Below are positions 16,938 to 25,174 of a stretch of 64,000 bases of DNA, in pieces. A program made the position numbers and the translations under genes. The notes beneath the pieces were generated by a model. The model made no database searches, had not been told where the DNA came from, and saw nothing but the letters and a program-made list of their open reading frames with translations. This DNA is from Bdellovibrio sp. 22V (GTDB lineage Bacteria > Bdellovibrionota > Bdellovibrionia > Bdellovibrionales > Bdellovibrionaceae): positions 930,001 to 994,000 of the forward strand of contig NZ_CP125854.1 of NCBI RefSeq assembly GCF_030169785.1, read 5' to 3'. Positions within the stretch are counted from its first letter, which is position 1. Each line of letters begins with the position of its first letter.

Positions 16938-16976
16938 AGCAAAAGGAAGGACAGTTTCCCGAAACTTCCTTTTGCT
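16938..16976. other. 12-bp hairpin between kinase and secretin genes
   Basis: Perfect stem 16938-16949 with 16965-16976 (AGCAAAAGGAAG and its complement) around a 15-base loop. It lies just 5' of the secretin gene on the minus strand. No T-run follows on that strand, so attenuation or mRNA processing is as likely as termination. Confidence 0.45.
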
Positions 16977-17002
16977 ATGAAAGTTCATGGTTCGGACGCT
17001 GA

Positions 17003-18112
17003 CTATGAGCCGACGGGCAATTCAAAGAAAACCATCACGCCCTGATCTGTATTCTTAAACTGCAGCGAGGATTGATGCGATTTAAGAATCGACTGACAAA
17101 TGGTCAAACCTAAACCTGTGCCGGAAGAATGGTGCATAACATCTTCGTCGATATAAAACGGCTTCATGATTTTGTCCATGACAGCGACCGGCAGGTGAGG
17201 GCCTTTATTGGAAACAAGAAAACGAAGCTGCGAGCCGTTGCGAACGCTTTCGACGTGAATTTCACTGCTCTCTTCACCGAATTTCGCGGCATTGTGAATC
17301 AGGCGCAGCATCACTTGTTTAATCAAGCGGACGTCTGCTTTCACGTGAACGTCTTCGAGTTTGGAAGTGATCTTTTGATGTTTCTTCGCGAGTAATTCCA
17401 AGACGTCTTTGCTTAAGTTCTCGTCGAACTGCGTGAACGAAACACTTTGCATGTCGATTTTCAGCTGATTGGTTTCTGCGCGAACAATAAGAAGAACGTC
17501 TTCGACCAAAGACTTCAAACGCTCGGCACTCTTGGTGATGCGATTGACCATCAGCTTGTCTTCATCACTGAGCTTAGATTCCGCGAGCAATGACGAAAAA
17601 CTTAAGATCGAAGTCAGGGGAGTTTTTAATTCATGATTGATCAGAATCATGAAGTTCGATTTGGCCACGTCCAAACTTTTCAATTCATCCAGCGCTTTCG
17701 CAAGCTCTGCATTTTTTTGTTTTAACTCTTGGCCTAAAACGAATCTTTCGACCGCGTGTTCAACAGTATTTGAAAGATCCGTCGGGTCCCACGGTTTGGT
17801 GAGATAGCGGAAGATCTGCCCTTTATTGACGGCCATGATGACAGACTCAAGATCTGTGTATCCTGTGAGGAGAATGCGCACTGTCTCAGGATGAGACTCC
17901 AATGTGCGCTCTAAAAATTCCACGCCGGTCATTTCGGGCATGCGTTGGTCGGTAATAATAAGAGCAACGGGCCCTGGATGTTGGTCGAGAACAGCTAAAG
18001 CCTCCTTACCTGAGGTGGCCTTTAGTACTGAATATTTCTTTCGAAACAGTCGTTCTAGAGCGTCAACATTATCTATTTCATCATCTACACAAAGAATTGT
18101 GTGCTTCGTCAT
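17003..18112 (-). CDS. Response-regulator/histidine-kinase hybrid
   Basis: Soluble signalling protein of 369 residues. The receiver domain is at residues 5-120, with acidic pocket D10-D11 and phospho-acceptor D55 (I-I-T-D-Q-R-M-P). A short coiled linker (130-150) leads to a HisKA domain with H160 (I-N-H-E-L-K-T-P-L) and then HATPase (G-T-G-L-G-L-T-I near the end). No membrane segment is present, so it receives input through phosphorylation or a partner. The start at 18112 begins MTKHTILCVDDE; the longer frame adds an atypical leader. Its position before the secretin and ATPase genes suggests a link to pilus control. Confidence 0.88.
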   Translation of the reverse strand: MTKHTILCVDDEIDNVDALERLFRKKYSVLKATSGKEALAVLDQHPGPVALIITDQRMPEMTGVEFLERTLESHPETVRILLTGYTDLESVIMAVNKGQIFRYLTKPWDPTDLSNTVEHAVERFVLGQELKQKNAELAKALDELKSLDVAKSNFMILINHELKTPLTSILSFSSLLAESKLSDEDKLMVNRITKSAERLKSLVEDVLLIVRAETNQLKIDMQSVSFTQFDENLSKDVLELLAKKHQKITSKLEDVHVKADVRLIKQVMLRLIHNAAKFGEESSEIHVESVRNGSQLRFLVSNKGPHLPVAVMDKIMKPFYIDEDVMHHSSGTGLGLTICQSILKSHQSSLQFKNTDQGVMVFFELPVGS

Positions 18113-18334
18113 GAAAGCTAGTGTAGGATTTGAAAAAGAGCAGTGCAAAGGGAAATTTGCACGCGGGCTTCTTGTTGTCATGGATGATGATAAGATAGTG
18201 AAAAACTATGCTGGACCACAGTCTAGTTTCACACTCTTTCCACAAACTTTGCTCAGAAATGAGTCAAGTCTGAGTCGCCTCCTGACGATGAGAGAACTGT
18301 AGAAGTGTTTTTTATCCTTATCAGGAGATCGTGT

Positions 18335-20488
18335 ATGAAATTATGGATGCGCATTGCAACTCCAATCACTGTGGTGATGAGTTTTGCAGTAGGTGCTCAA
18401 GCTCAAATGTGGGGCACCGGTATGTATGGAGGGATGCAATCCTGTCCATATAATTACTCCGCAGCGGCTGGTTCTTCGAGCTATCTCGATGAAATCAAAG
18501 AAGCGCAAGCAGCCATTCGTGAAGCTGAAAAGCAACTTCGCTCTAAGAAAACAGAAAAGAAAAGATTGGAAAGAAATCTTGAGCGTTCTCGCCGAGATGT
18601 TGAAGAAGTGGTGTCGGAAGACTACACAGAGTTCATGTTCGAACACATCGAGAACAACGTAAGCTGTAAAGAGTATAAAGGCATGGGTGCCAACGAAGAG
18701 TTTATCGCCGGCGGACAACAAGGCGATGTTGCTGTTCAAGCTCCAGGTTCGCGCGAAGTTCGCTCTTTCACGATCGGCGAATGGTCGCAACTTTGTGACG
18801 CTAACAAAAGCGGCTCCGTTTCCGGCTCCGTGTGTGACGGCTCTCGTTTCCGTCAACCAGAGAAAGGCCGTGCGACGTCTCTAGATTGTAAAAAAGGTCT
18901 TACTGATTACAGAAAAACTTATGCTCAATCAAATAAAGTTCAACGTGAGATCGAAGGTCTCGAGAACTTGATCCGTCGTAGTAAAGAAGACATTCAAGAT
19001 TCAAAACAAAATTACGCTGATGAACAACGTGAAAGACAGCGTGAACAACTTGAAGGTGGCGTTTGTATCGAGTGTATCTCTCAAGGCAGCGGTTACACTT
19101 ATCAAAAACCGGAAACAGACTGGGGTTCAGTGATCGGTAACATCGGTCTTGGCCTGGCTGCCACTTACATGGGTTATCAAACAAATAAAATGGTGGCGAA
19201 CGCGAATGCAAATATCGGTTGGCCAACTCAACCATATCCTGCATGGGGCTACGGCTTCCCATTCCTTGCTCAAGGTATCGGTCAAGCGATCGGTGGTGGT
19301 AGCGGAATTTATGGAGCAATCGGTGGCGGTATCGGTGCCGGTGGTTTCGGTTGTGCGGGAATGAACGGTGGCGCTTACGGAATGATGGGACCTTTCGGCG
19401 GCATGAACGGTGGCGGCATGTGGGGCAACCCTTATGCAATGGCCGGCATGGGCATGGGCGGTCTTGGTGGCGGAATTTATATGCCTGGCATGGGCCCTTG
19501 GGGTATGGCCGGTCCTTGGGGTATGGGTGGACCATTCCCAGGAGCGATGGGCTACCCAATGATGGGCGGCATGATGGGTATGCCGATGGGTAATATGATC
19601 GGCGGAGTTATCGGCGGTATGATGGGCATGCCTATGGGTAGCATGATGGGAATGCCTATGGGCGGCGGTATGATGGGTATGCCGATGGGTGGAATGATGG
19701 GAATGCCAATGGGAGCCATGATGGGTGGAGCTATTGGCGGTGTCATGGGAATGCCTATGGGCGGCGGTATGATGGGTATGCCAATGGGCGGAATGATGGG
19801 AATGCCTATGGCCGGCGGCATGATGGGTATGCCGATGGGCGGTATGATGGGCATGCCAATGGGAGCCATGATGGGTGGAGCTATTGGCGGTGTCATGGGA
19901 ATGCCTATGGGCGGCGGTATGATGGGTATGCCAATGGGTGGAATGATGGGAATGCCTATGGCCGGCGGCATGATGGGTATGCCGATGGGTGCAATGATGG
20001 GCGGAATGGCTGGAGGCATGATGGGTATGCCGATGGCCGGTGGTATGATGGGAATGCCAATGATGGGCGGAATGGCTGGCGGTATGATGGGTATGCCGAT
20101 GATGGGTGGCAACCTGGGCGCATTGCAAATGCAGCAACAAATGATGCAAATGCAAATGCAACAGTACCAAATGTACATCCAACAACAGCAGTCTTACATG
20201 CAACAGCAAATGCAAAGACAACAAGTCGTTGCAGGCCTTCAACAAGAACTTTACGGATTGTTGTATAGAATCCAGCAAGTTTCTTACGGTGGCATGGGCG
20301 GTTACATCGGTGGTTCAATTGGTGGCGGTATCGGCATCGGTGGAGCTATCGGCGGAGTTACTGGTGGTGGTGTGATCACTCCTCTTCCGGGTTCTGTCGG
20401 CGGTGGAGCTACAATCTCTCCAATCCCTGTCCCTGGAACGGGCGGTGTGACTGGAACAGGTCCTGCTCCGATCCCTGCACCTCGCTAA
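18335..20488 (+). CDS. Secreted Met/Gly-rich repeat protein
   Basis: Unrecognised 717-residue protein. The signal peptide ends in G-A-Q-A; the start is at MKLWMRIATP after AGGAG. Residues about 45-110 are a charged coiled coil. A Cys-containing domain follows to about residue 260. Beyond that the sequence becomes extremely Gly/Met rich, with tens of copies of a G-M-M-G-M-P-M-G-G unit between about residues 400 and 590. A Gln/Met-rich segment and a Gly/Ile-rich tail ending in Pro-rich sequence complete it. A surface, elastic or metal-binding (Met-rich) role is possible; function unknown. It is + strand, splitting the pilus locus. Confidence 0.8.
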   Translation: MKLWMRIATPITVVMSFAVGAQAQMWGTGMYGGMQSCPYNYSAAAGSSSYLDEIKEAQAAIREAEKQLRSKKTEKKRLERNLERSRRDVEEVVSEDYTEFMFEHIENNVSCKEYKGMGANEEFIAGGQQGDVAVQAPGSREVRSFTIGEWSQLCDANKSGSVSGSVCDGSRFRQPEKGRATSLDCKKGLTDYRKTYAQSNKVQREIEGLENLIRRSKEDIQDSKQNYADEQRERQREQLEGGVCIECISQGSGYTYQKPETDWGSVIGNIGLGLAATYMGYQTNKMVANANANIGWPTQPYPAWGYGFPFLAQGIGQAIGGGSGIYGAIGGGIGAGGFGCAGMNGGAYGMMGPFGGMNGGGMWGNPYAMAGMGMGGLGGGIYMPGMGPWGMAGPWGMGGPFPGAMGYPMMGGMMGMPMGNMIGGVIGGMMGMPMGSMMGMPMGGGMMGMPMGGMMGMPMGAMMGGAIGGVMGMPMGGGMMGMPMGGMMGMPMAGGMMGMPMGGMMGMPMGAMMGGAIGGVMGMPMGGGMMGMPMGGMMGMPMAGGMMGMPMGAMMGGMAGGMMGMPMAGGMMGMPMMGGMAGGMMGMPMMGGNLGALQMQQQMMQMQMQQYQMYIQQQQSYMQQQMQRQQVVAGLQQELYGLLYRIQQVSYGGMGGYIGGSIGGGIGIGGAIGGVTGGGVITPLPGSVGGGATISPIPVPGTGGVTGTGPAPIPAPR
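19711..20010. repeat. 150-bp tandem duplication inside the Met/Gly gene
   Basis: The stretch from 19711 recurs exactly 150 bases (50 codons) later, from 19861. Identity is nearly perfect for about 130 bases (one mismatch noted at 19789/19939), then the copies diverge. It is in frame and nested in a longer array of 27-base-like G-M-M-G-M-P-M-G units. Confidence 0.9.
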
Positions 20489-20514
20489 TAAAATTATTTA
20501 GTTAAAATTAAGAG

Positions 20515-20540
20515 GGCCCTCTGCTAAAACAGAGGGCCTT
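20515..20540 (+). terminator. Terminator overlapping the next gene's ribosome site
   Basis: Perfect 9-bp stem GGCCCTCTG (20515-20523) / CAGAGGGCC (20530-20538) with loop CTAAAA, 26 bases after the Met/Gly gene stop. The 3' arm contains AGAGGG, the only plausible ribosome site for the ATG at 20541. The T-run is short. Confidence 0.6.
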
Positions 20541-21824
20541 ATGCTTTTTAAAATCCCGCGTCTTTACGACAGTCATACTCACTTTCTTGCCACCGGCGAA
20601 TTCGCCGCCGGTTTGAATTTGGGCTGGATGCAAAAAGCACAAGATGTCGCCGCCATTGATCTTAATAATCCCGCTTACTATCGTGGCGATTGGTTGATTG
20701 GCTTCGGCTGGGATGACAAGGCTTGGCCCGAAGCTCCTCATAAAAATGTTCTTGATAAAGTTTTTCCTGATCGTCCCGTATTTTTTGCGCGTAATGACGG
20801 GCATCGTTGCTGGGTGAATTCCAAAGCATTGGAATATTTCGGCGTCAATTCAGAGACAGGCATTCTCACAGAGAAAGATCATTTGCAAGCTTGGGAGCGT
20901 TTGCCTGCTTTTACGTTTGCGCAAGAGCGTGGGCACATTCTTGCCGCGTGCGGTGTTTTCAATAATGCAGGCTTTACGCATGTGCGTGATATGTCGTGCA
21001 CGGATTCATTATGGAACTCACTATGTACGCTGGCGGATCGCGGGGAACTCACAGTTGCCATTGAAGAGAACTACACCTCTCACAGCTTGCAAGACTTCGA
21101 CAAGATTCTGAAGTCTGTTATTCAGGCACGCCAGGATGAGAGAGCTTTGGTTCGTTGTAAGGGCGTGAAAGTTTTCTTCGACGGGTCTTTAGGTTCTGAA
21201 ACGGCTTATCTTTCAAAGCCTTATCGTAATATGCCAGAGGGAGCTCGCGGTCGGACTCTTTGGGAGTTGTCGCATATTGAAGAAATTCTGAAAAGAACTT
21301 GGGCCGCGGGTCTTGAGTTCTCCGTTCATACGATCGGTGATGAGGCCGCACATTTGATCGTTCAAGCTGCACGAAAGATTTCTGCTCAAGGTGCCGTGGG
21401 CCGTTTGAATTTAGAGCACACGCAGCTTTTAAGACCCGAAACGATTCAGATGATGAAACCATTGCATGTACGTTGCCATTTGCAGCCATGTCACTGGCTG
21501 AGCGACCGTGTTTGGCTTGAAGAAAAACTGGGCGATCTTTATCGCTATGTATTCCCATGGGAAGCTTTGCGGGCAGCTCAGATTCCAATGTCCTTTGGCT
21601 GTGACAGTCCGATCGAACCGCCTTCTTTTTGGCGCAATAAAGTGGCGTTAGATGAAAGTGTGAAAGCCAAAATTAAAAAGTTCACCGGAGACATCACGGT
21701 TGTTCATGCCCATCCGGATCCCAACTTTGCCGGCAATTCGTACACGATCATTGAAAACGATGAGGTCCGCGAGATCGTTTTCAACGGCAAACCGCTGGAA
21801 CTTTCATTGTCAAAAACGAACTAA
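20541..21824 (+). CDS. Amidohydrolase, YtcJ-like
   Basis: Metal-dependent hydrolase of the amidohydrolase superfamily (amidohydrolase_3 group), 427 residues, no signal peptide. The metal-binding H-x-H is in Y-D-S-H-T-H-F near residue 12. G-H-R-C-W-V-N-S-K-A-L, F-F-D-G-S-L-G-S, V-H-T-I-G-D-E-A and F-G-C-D-S-P-I-E-P-P follow in family order. YtcJ-like proteins hydrolyse N-acyl or other amide substrates, and the specific substrate is not deducible. The start is close to the hairpin, which carries its ribosome site. The stop overlaps the convergent 21821 gene by four bases. Confidence 0.85.
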   Translation: MLFKIPRLYDSHTHFLATGEFAAGLNLGWMQKAQDVAAIDLNNPAYYRGDWLIGFGWDDKAWPEAPHKNVLDKVFPDRPVFFARNDGHRCWVNSKALEYFGVNSETGILTEKDHLQAWERLPAFTFAQERGHILAACGVFNNAGFTHVRDMSCTDSLWNSLCTLADRGELTVAIEENYTSHSLQDFDKILKSVIQARQDERALVRCKGVKVFFDGSLGSETAYLSKPYRNMPEGARGRTLWELSHIEEILKRTWAAGLEFSVHTIGDEAAHLIVQAARKISAQGAVGRLNLEHTQLLRPETIQMMKPLHVRCHLQPCHWLSDRVWLEEKLGDLYRYVFPWEALRAAQIPMSFGCDSPIEPPSFWRNKVALDESVKAKIKKFTGDITVVHAHPDPNFAGNSYTIIENDEVREIVFNGKPLELSLSKTN

Positions 21825-22684
21825 GGCGAATTAATCACGAGCGACTTATCTTGCAACGATAAAACGAGTCCGCCAAGAAGCACGACTCCTGCGGTATAAA
21901 GCCAGGGTTTGTTGCTTTCGATCCAAGTTTTTCGATCTGTAAGATCGGCATTTCGCACACATTGGGAATCAAAGAAAATCCGGCCTCTTTGTAGGAGCTC
22001 AAATTCAAGCTCCTGATTGGAAAACTGTTCACAAGTGCCCTCGATTAAATTCGTAAAAACAAAGTGTTGGTGAAGCAGCTGTTCAAAAGTGCCGTAGAAT
22101 TGAACGGGCTTTTGTGAGTTTGATACCAACGTCCATTGATAAGCGGTTTGCGGCGCAATCTGAAAACTCCAATCTTCGGACACAGAGTAGGCCAAAGATT
22201 CTATGGCAATAACATCCACAGAAGGAAACGCCTTCTTTAGCGTCGATGAAAGAACAACCTCGGTAGGACAGCGAAAGGCTCCGGGAGCTTCGTTTAAAAG
22301 AGAAGCCGTCTTACAATACAAATGCACAGCCTCTGTTTTTTCGTTTGCACTTAAATTCCTTTTCAAAATGTTTTCCGTAAAATCCCGCAAGTAACGGAGG
22401 CTGGTGATTGTCAGCGGTGACGTCGTTTGAATGTTTTTTAAATTGATCCAAACGTTTGTGAGATCGCTCTCTAAAGAATCCGCTAATTGAAAAAGACGTT
22501 GCTCCTGCAGATCATTTTTTTGTAAGCCACGCAAGACAAAGGCGCTGTACGGTAAAGTTGATTTCTGACTATCTAAATATTCTCGAAAACGTCCGGGAGA
22601 GCTTCCTGGCGCTTGTATCAGAATTGTTTCCGCTTTCCCGTGAACCGCAACGAGCAGAGGCAAAAGTAAAAGAAAGATACGCAT
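21821..22684 (-). CDS. Secreted/membrane protein of the Tad cluster, unrecognised
   Basis: Protein of 287 residues with a signal peptide (MRIFLLLLPLLVAVHGKA) and a C-terminal hydrophobic segment (W-L-Y-T-A-G-V-V-L-L-G-G-L-V-L, about residues 263-278). The topology is a periplasmic domain tethered to the inner membrane by its C-terminus. The domain is helical with four cysteines (Y-C, F-R-C-P, T-C-E-Q, S-Q-C-V) that may pair. It is the last gene of the minus-strand run of Flp/Tad genes, 9 bases after the CpaB-like gene, so an accessory pilus role is inferred from context only. Confidence 0.6.
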   Translation of the reverse strand: MRIFLLLLPLLVAVHGKAETILIQAPGSSPGRFREYLDSQKSTLPYSAFVLRGLQKNDLQEQRLFQLADSLESDLTNVWINLKNIQTTSPLTITSLRYLRDFTENILKRNLSANEKTEAVHLYCKTASLLNEAPGAFRCPTEVVLSSTLKKAFPSVDVIAIESLAYSVSEDWSFQIAPQTAYQWTLVSNSQKPVQFYGTFEQLLHQHFVFTNLIEGTCEQFSNQELEFELLQRGRIFFDSQCVRNADLTDRKTWIESNKPWLYTAGVVLLGGLVLSLQDKSLVINSP

Positions 22685-22693
22685 AAGTAATCC

Positions 22694-23170
22694 TTAGTTT
22701 TGATATTCAACGCGAATGCGTGATGATGTCGCGGTCGAAGCCACTTGATTGCCCTTCTCATCGGGGTTCTGAACCACGGCAATAAAAGGACCGGTGTGGC
22801 TTAGCAGGCGGGAACTTTCATCCTCCCGAACTAGAACGGCATATTGTTCAGGATTCAGAGGAGCACGGAGCAGTTTTAATTTTGTGCCAACTTTGTATCC
22901 ACCTTTTTTATTCTCTCCGGAAGCGAGATAGAGATCGACAACGCCGCCGACATCTCCCACTAATGAGGCAAGGGACGAGGCATTGGCAATTTCAATGGGC
23001 ACAAGAACAAATCCTCTGGGAATAAAAGTGTCCACGGATCTCGGCGCGGGTATAAAGGTTTCGGGTTTGTCTTCTGGAGATTTAGAAAAGACAAAAGATA
23101 AAACGCCAAGAAACAAGAAAGCCACAAGCAGATAATTATTTTTTGCGAAGGTAAGAGCTTTTTTCAGCAT
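22694..23170 (-). CDS. CpaB/RcpC-like pilus assembly protein (short form)
   Basis: A 158-residue protein with one N-terminal membrane helix (about residues 11-28) and a periplasmic domain. V-L-V-P-I-E-I-A-N-A-S-S-L-A-S-L-V and G-V-V-D-L-Y-L recall the SAF/CpaB core (V-P-V-x-V...G-D-x-V-D-V), in which CpaB stabilises the secretin. It is shorter than usual CpaB. The ATG at 23170 is preferred over the GTG 15 bases upstream because AAAGGA is well spaced for it. The start overlaps the preceding small prepilin gene. Confidence 0.6.
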   Translation of the reverse strand: MLKKALTFAKNNYLLVAFLFLGVLSFVFSKSPEDKPETFIPAPRSVDTFIPRGFVLVPIEIANASSLASLVGDVGGVVDLYLASGENKKGGYKVGTKLKLLRAPLNPEQYAVLVREDESSRLLSHTGPFIAVVQNPDEKGNQVASTATSSRIRVEYQN

Positions 23171-23318
23171 GAGTTGTCCTTTCACTAAATTGAAATCGTC
23201 TTGAGGTCTTTTCTAACTTTGCAAGCTGGTGAAATCCGGCGAAGCCGACCAGTACCACAAGAGACATTACCAAACAGACTTCAATGAAGATCTGCCCTTG
23301 ATTATTTTTGCTACCCAT
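23136..23318 (-). CDS. Small TadE/pseudopilin-like protein
   Basis: A 60-residue protein. The N-terminus carries a class III prepilin signature: G8 then Q-I-F-I-E, with Glu at +5 after the predicted cleavage glycine, followed by a hydrophobic helix (V-C-L-V-M-S-L-V-V-L-V-G-F) and a basic tail. The start at MGSKNNQG is chosen for this motif; the in-frame extension to 23423 has none. It overlaps the preceding TadG-like gene by 52 bases and the following CpaB-like gene by 35, unusually tight packing. A minor pilin is inferred. Confidence 0.65.
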   Translation of the reverse strand: MGSKNNQGQIFIEVCLVMSLVVLVGFAGFHQLAKLEKTSRRFQFSERTTHAEKSSYLRKK

Positions 23319-23995
23319 TGGGAATTTTCCTCTGTTAAAGTCACTGAGCACGATTTTCGAAACTGAAAAACTCCGCTCAAAAAATGCGAGAAGGGCGGAA
23401 GTACTTTGGTTTGATAATGCCATTCGTGTGCCAAAGCCTGGGCTTGTGCAAACTCAGGCTGAGGATGGTAAGCCGGAGCGATTTCCATTTGCTCCGGACG
23501 CACAGCCAGCCGTGGAGCCGTGCCATCTATTCGAACATTTTGAATTTCGAGAAACGCCGATGAAAGACCTCGGGTGCTCGAAGACAGCTTTCGTTGCGTT
23601 AAGAGATGGTTCGTGCGCAACAAGCGATTGCTTTCCTGAATCAGTTGTTTCTGTTTTACATCGAGCTCAAGCCTTCTAAGTTTTGCTAGTGCCAGCTCCG
23701 CTGCTGCGGCCGCGATGACATTCGGCAATCCCGTTGCTTGCGCTTTTGCTAGATTTTTCTGTGCACGAACTTCGCGTTCCTTCAGACGGCGAGCCAAAGG
23801 GTTTAAGGAAAGAAGTTTTTTAAGCAGAGGCACGACCTTTTTCTGAGTCCGCAATCCTTCTTCACGACAAATATGTTTAAGAGAAAGATCATGAGCGATG
23901 AAACCCGCTGTTGCAAAAGCAAGAAGGAAGCCGCCAAGAAATAACGGCAAGAGACTGATAATAATCGCAAGTGCAAAACCTTTGTCGTTTTTCAT
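23267..23995 (-). CDS. TadG-like pilus protein
   Basis: Protein of 242 residues. It has an N-terminal G-F-A-L-A-I-I-I-S-L-L-P-L-F-L-G-G-F helix, like the Tad-type pseudopilin-like domain. A long, charged helical segment (about residues 45-140, rich in Lys/Arg/Leu) and a short strand-rich tail follow. There is no Glu at +5, so processing is uncertain. The TadG call is by position among Flp genes and N-terminal pattern; a von Willebrand-type domain, found in full TadG, is not visible. The start overlaps the stop of the TadE-like gene by four bases. Confidence 0.55.
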   Translation of the reverse strand: MKNDKGFALAIIISLLPLFLGGFLLAFATAGFIAHDLSLKHICREEGLRTQKKVVPLLKKLLSLNPLARRLKEREVRAQKNLAKAQATGLPNVIAAAAAELALAKLRRLELDVKQKQLIQESNRLLRTNHLLTQRKLSSSTRGLSSAFLEIQNVRIDGTAPRLAVRPEQMEIAPAYHPQPEFAQAQALAHEWHYQTKVLPPFSHFLSGVFQFRKSCSVTLTEENSQWVAKIIKGRSSLKSVW

Positions 23996-24330
23996 AACGA
24001 GTTCTTGGATATCCGTTTTTCGATTTTCAGCGGAGGCTTCAGGTCGAAGCTGATGGATCCCGACAGCGCTATCGGCGATCGCCGCAAGATCACGCTGTAA
24101 GTTGTCGGAAAAACAAGCAGTCGCGCTATTCTGTTTTTGAGTTCCTTCTCACACTCGCGGGGGCTCGAGTCCTCGAGACAAACGAGGGCTTCATGCAGAT
24201 GATAATCCGCGGAACAAAAGAGTACGGCACGATACAAAAGAGCGATAAAAATTCCGCCGGTTAAGATGAGGAGAGGCAGGAGAAGTATCGTTTCGACCAG
24301 CCCCTGCCCCTTTTCTGAAGAGAGTGTCAT
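23992..24330 (-). CDS. TadE-like pseudopilin
   Basis: A 112-residue protein with the prepilin motif K-G/Q-G-L-V-E (cleavage after G8, Glu at +5) and a hydrophobic N-terminal helix (T-I-L-L-L-P-L-L-I-L-T-G-G-I-F-I-A-L-L). A small domain with three cysteines follows. TadE-like proteins are minor components of Flp pili, processed by the TadV/CpaA-type prepilin peptidase, which is not in this window. The start lies a single base after the Flp pilin stop. Confidence 0.75.
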   Translation of the reverse strand: MTLSSEKGQGLVETILLLPLLILTGGIFIALLYRAVLFCSADYHLHEALVCLEDSSPRECEKELKNRIARLLVFPTTYSVILRRSPIALSGSISFDLKPPLKIEKRISKNSL

Positions 24331-24331
24331 T

Positions 24332-24610
24332 TTATTTCCGTTGTGAATCGGACTTGGAAGGATTCACAGCGCCTTCGAAGAAGTCACTGAAGTCGCGCTT
24401 TTTGATCATCGTGTCTGTGACCTGATGTGCCTCTTTTTTTCGGGCATCATTGCCGCCAAGAGCCTGTGCGACGTTGGCAAACTGCACGTCAATATTCGCT
24501 CCGACCACTTTGATAACGGAAATACTGCCGACCGCGACGATGGCCACGATAATGAGATATTCGATAAGGCCTTGGCCTTTTGCATTTTTTAAAAGGGATT
24601 TTTTGTGCAT
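24332..24610 (-). CDS. flp: Flp-type major pilin
   Basis: A 92-residue Flp/Fap pilin. A short basic leader is cut after G12 in N-A-K-G/Q-G-L-I-E-Y, with Glu +5 and Tyr +6, the Flp hallmark. A 20-residue hydrophobic helix follows. The C-terminal tail of about 50 residues is polar and charged and longer than in most Flp pilins, which have a mature length of 50-60. The start at MHKKSLLK is chosen over the in-frame extension. It is the first gene of the Flp run (flp, TadE-like, TadG-like, small pilin, CpaB-like), so it is expected to be most highly expressed. Confidence 0.88.
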   Translation of the reverse strand: MHKKSLLKNAKGQGLIEYLIIVAIVAVGSISVIKVVGANIDVQFANVAQALGGNDARKKEAHQVTDTMIKKRDFSDFFEGAVNPSKSDSQRK

Positions 24611-24672
24611 GAGTCCTCCACAGCGGGAGGACAAGCAAGGAAGGTGCGGGGCCTAAAGCGAAAGAAACAAAA

Positions 24673-24700
24673 AATAAAGTCCGGAGGTCCGGACTTTATT
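24673..24700 (-). terminator. Rho-independent terminator of the 24702 gene
   Basis: Perfect 12-bp stem AATAAAGTCCGG (24673-24684) / CCGGACTTTATT (24689-24700) with a four-base loop. It starts one base after the 24702 gene stop; a T-rich run follows on the minus strand. It separates this gene from the Flp run. Confidence 0.85.
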
Positions 24701-24701
24701 G

Positions 24702-24995
24702 TTATTTCTTTTTAGATTTTGCAGCAGCGGCGGCTTTGGCTGCGGCAGCTGCTTTTTCTTCTTTGGCAGCAGCAGCGGCTTCTTTTTTAGCGCCGGCTTT
24801 TTTAGCCTTACGCTGCAAAATAATACGGTCCAAGATTTCGTAAGCTTCTTTTTGCAAATCGTTTTCGAAGATAAAACGATAGAAACCCTCGATCTCGGGG
24901 CTTTGACGGAACTTTTTTAGGGACGTCGGAAGGCTGTCAGATTGTACGAAGTCAATGGAACTGCCGTCTTTGGAAAGTTTAACTTTTTCAGCCAT
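24702..24995 (-). CDS. Small protein with Lys/Ala-rich histone-like tail
   Basis: A 97-residue cytoplasmic protein. The ATG at 24995 follows AGGGGA by 8 bases; an upstream in-frame ATG lacks a site. Residues 1-62 form a compact acidic/helical part (F-Y-R-F-I-F-E-N-D-L-Q-K-E-A-Y-E-I-L-D-R-I). Residues 63-97 are almost only Lys, Ala and Glu, like a histone H1 or AlgP-type tail, suggesting nucleic-acid or polyanion binding. Not recognised as a family. It has its own terminator, so it is a single-gene unit divergent from folD. Confidence 0.65.
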   Translation of the reverse strand: MAEKVKLSKDGSSIDFVQSDSLPTSLKKFRQSPEIEGFYRFIFENDLQKEAYEILDRIILQRKAKKAGAKKEAAAAAKEEKAAAAAKAAAAAKSKKK

Positions 24996-25174
24996 TCTAA
25001 AATCCCCTAATGTTTTAAAGGGTTTGTACAACGGCTTGGGGTCTTTAAGCAAGAATAAAATGGATTGTCAGAGTTCAGTTAGACTCGTTTTCTGGAGCTT
25101 CATGACATGGAATAAACCATTGAATTTCTTCAGTAAATAGACGAGATTGAAGACACAAAATCGGGAGGTTCGCG

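Noticed and set aside
18230-18300. Possible sigma-28 promoter before the Met/Gly gene (TCAA...GACGATGA).
   Set aside because: Spacing is 16 and the -10 match is poor; not convincing.
19561-20108. Short regularly repeated DNA that could be read as a CRISPR array.
   Set aside because: Repeats are in-frame codons of one protein with no unique spacers of constant length and no cas genes.
19127-20278. Long His/Ser-rich open frame on the minus strand opposite the Met/Gly repeats.
   Set aside because: It is the antisense shadow of the repeat (ATGCCCAT-type words give His codons); no ribosome site or signal peptide, and the + frame has both.
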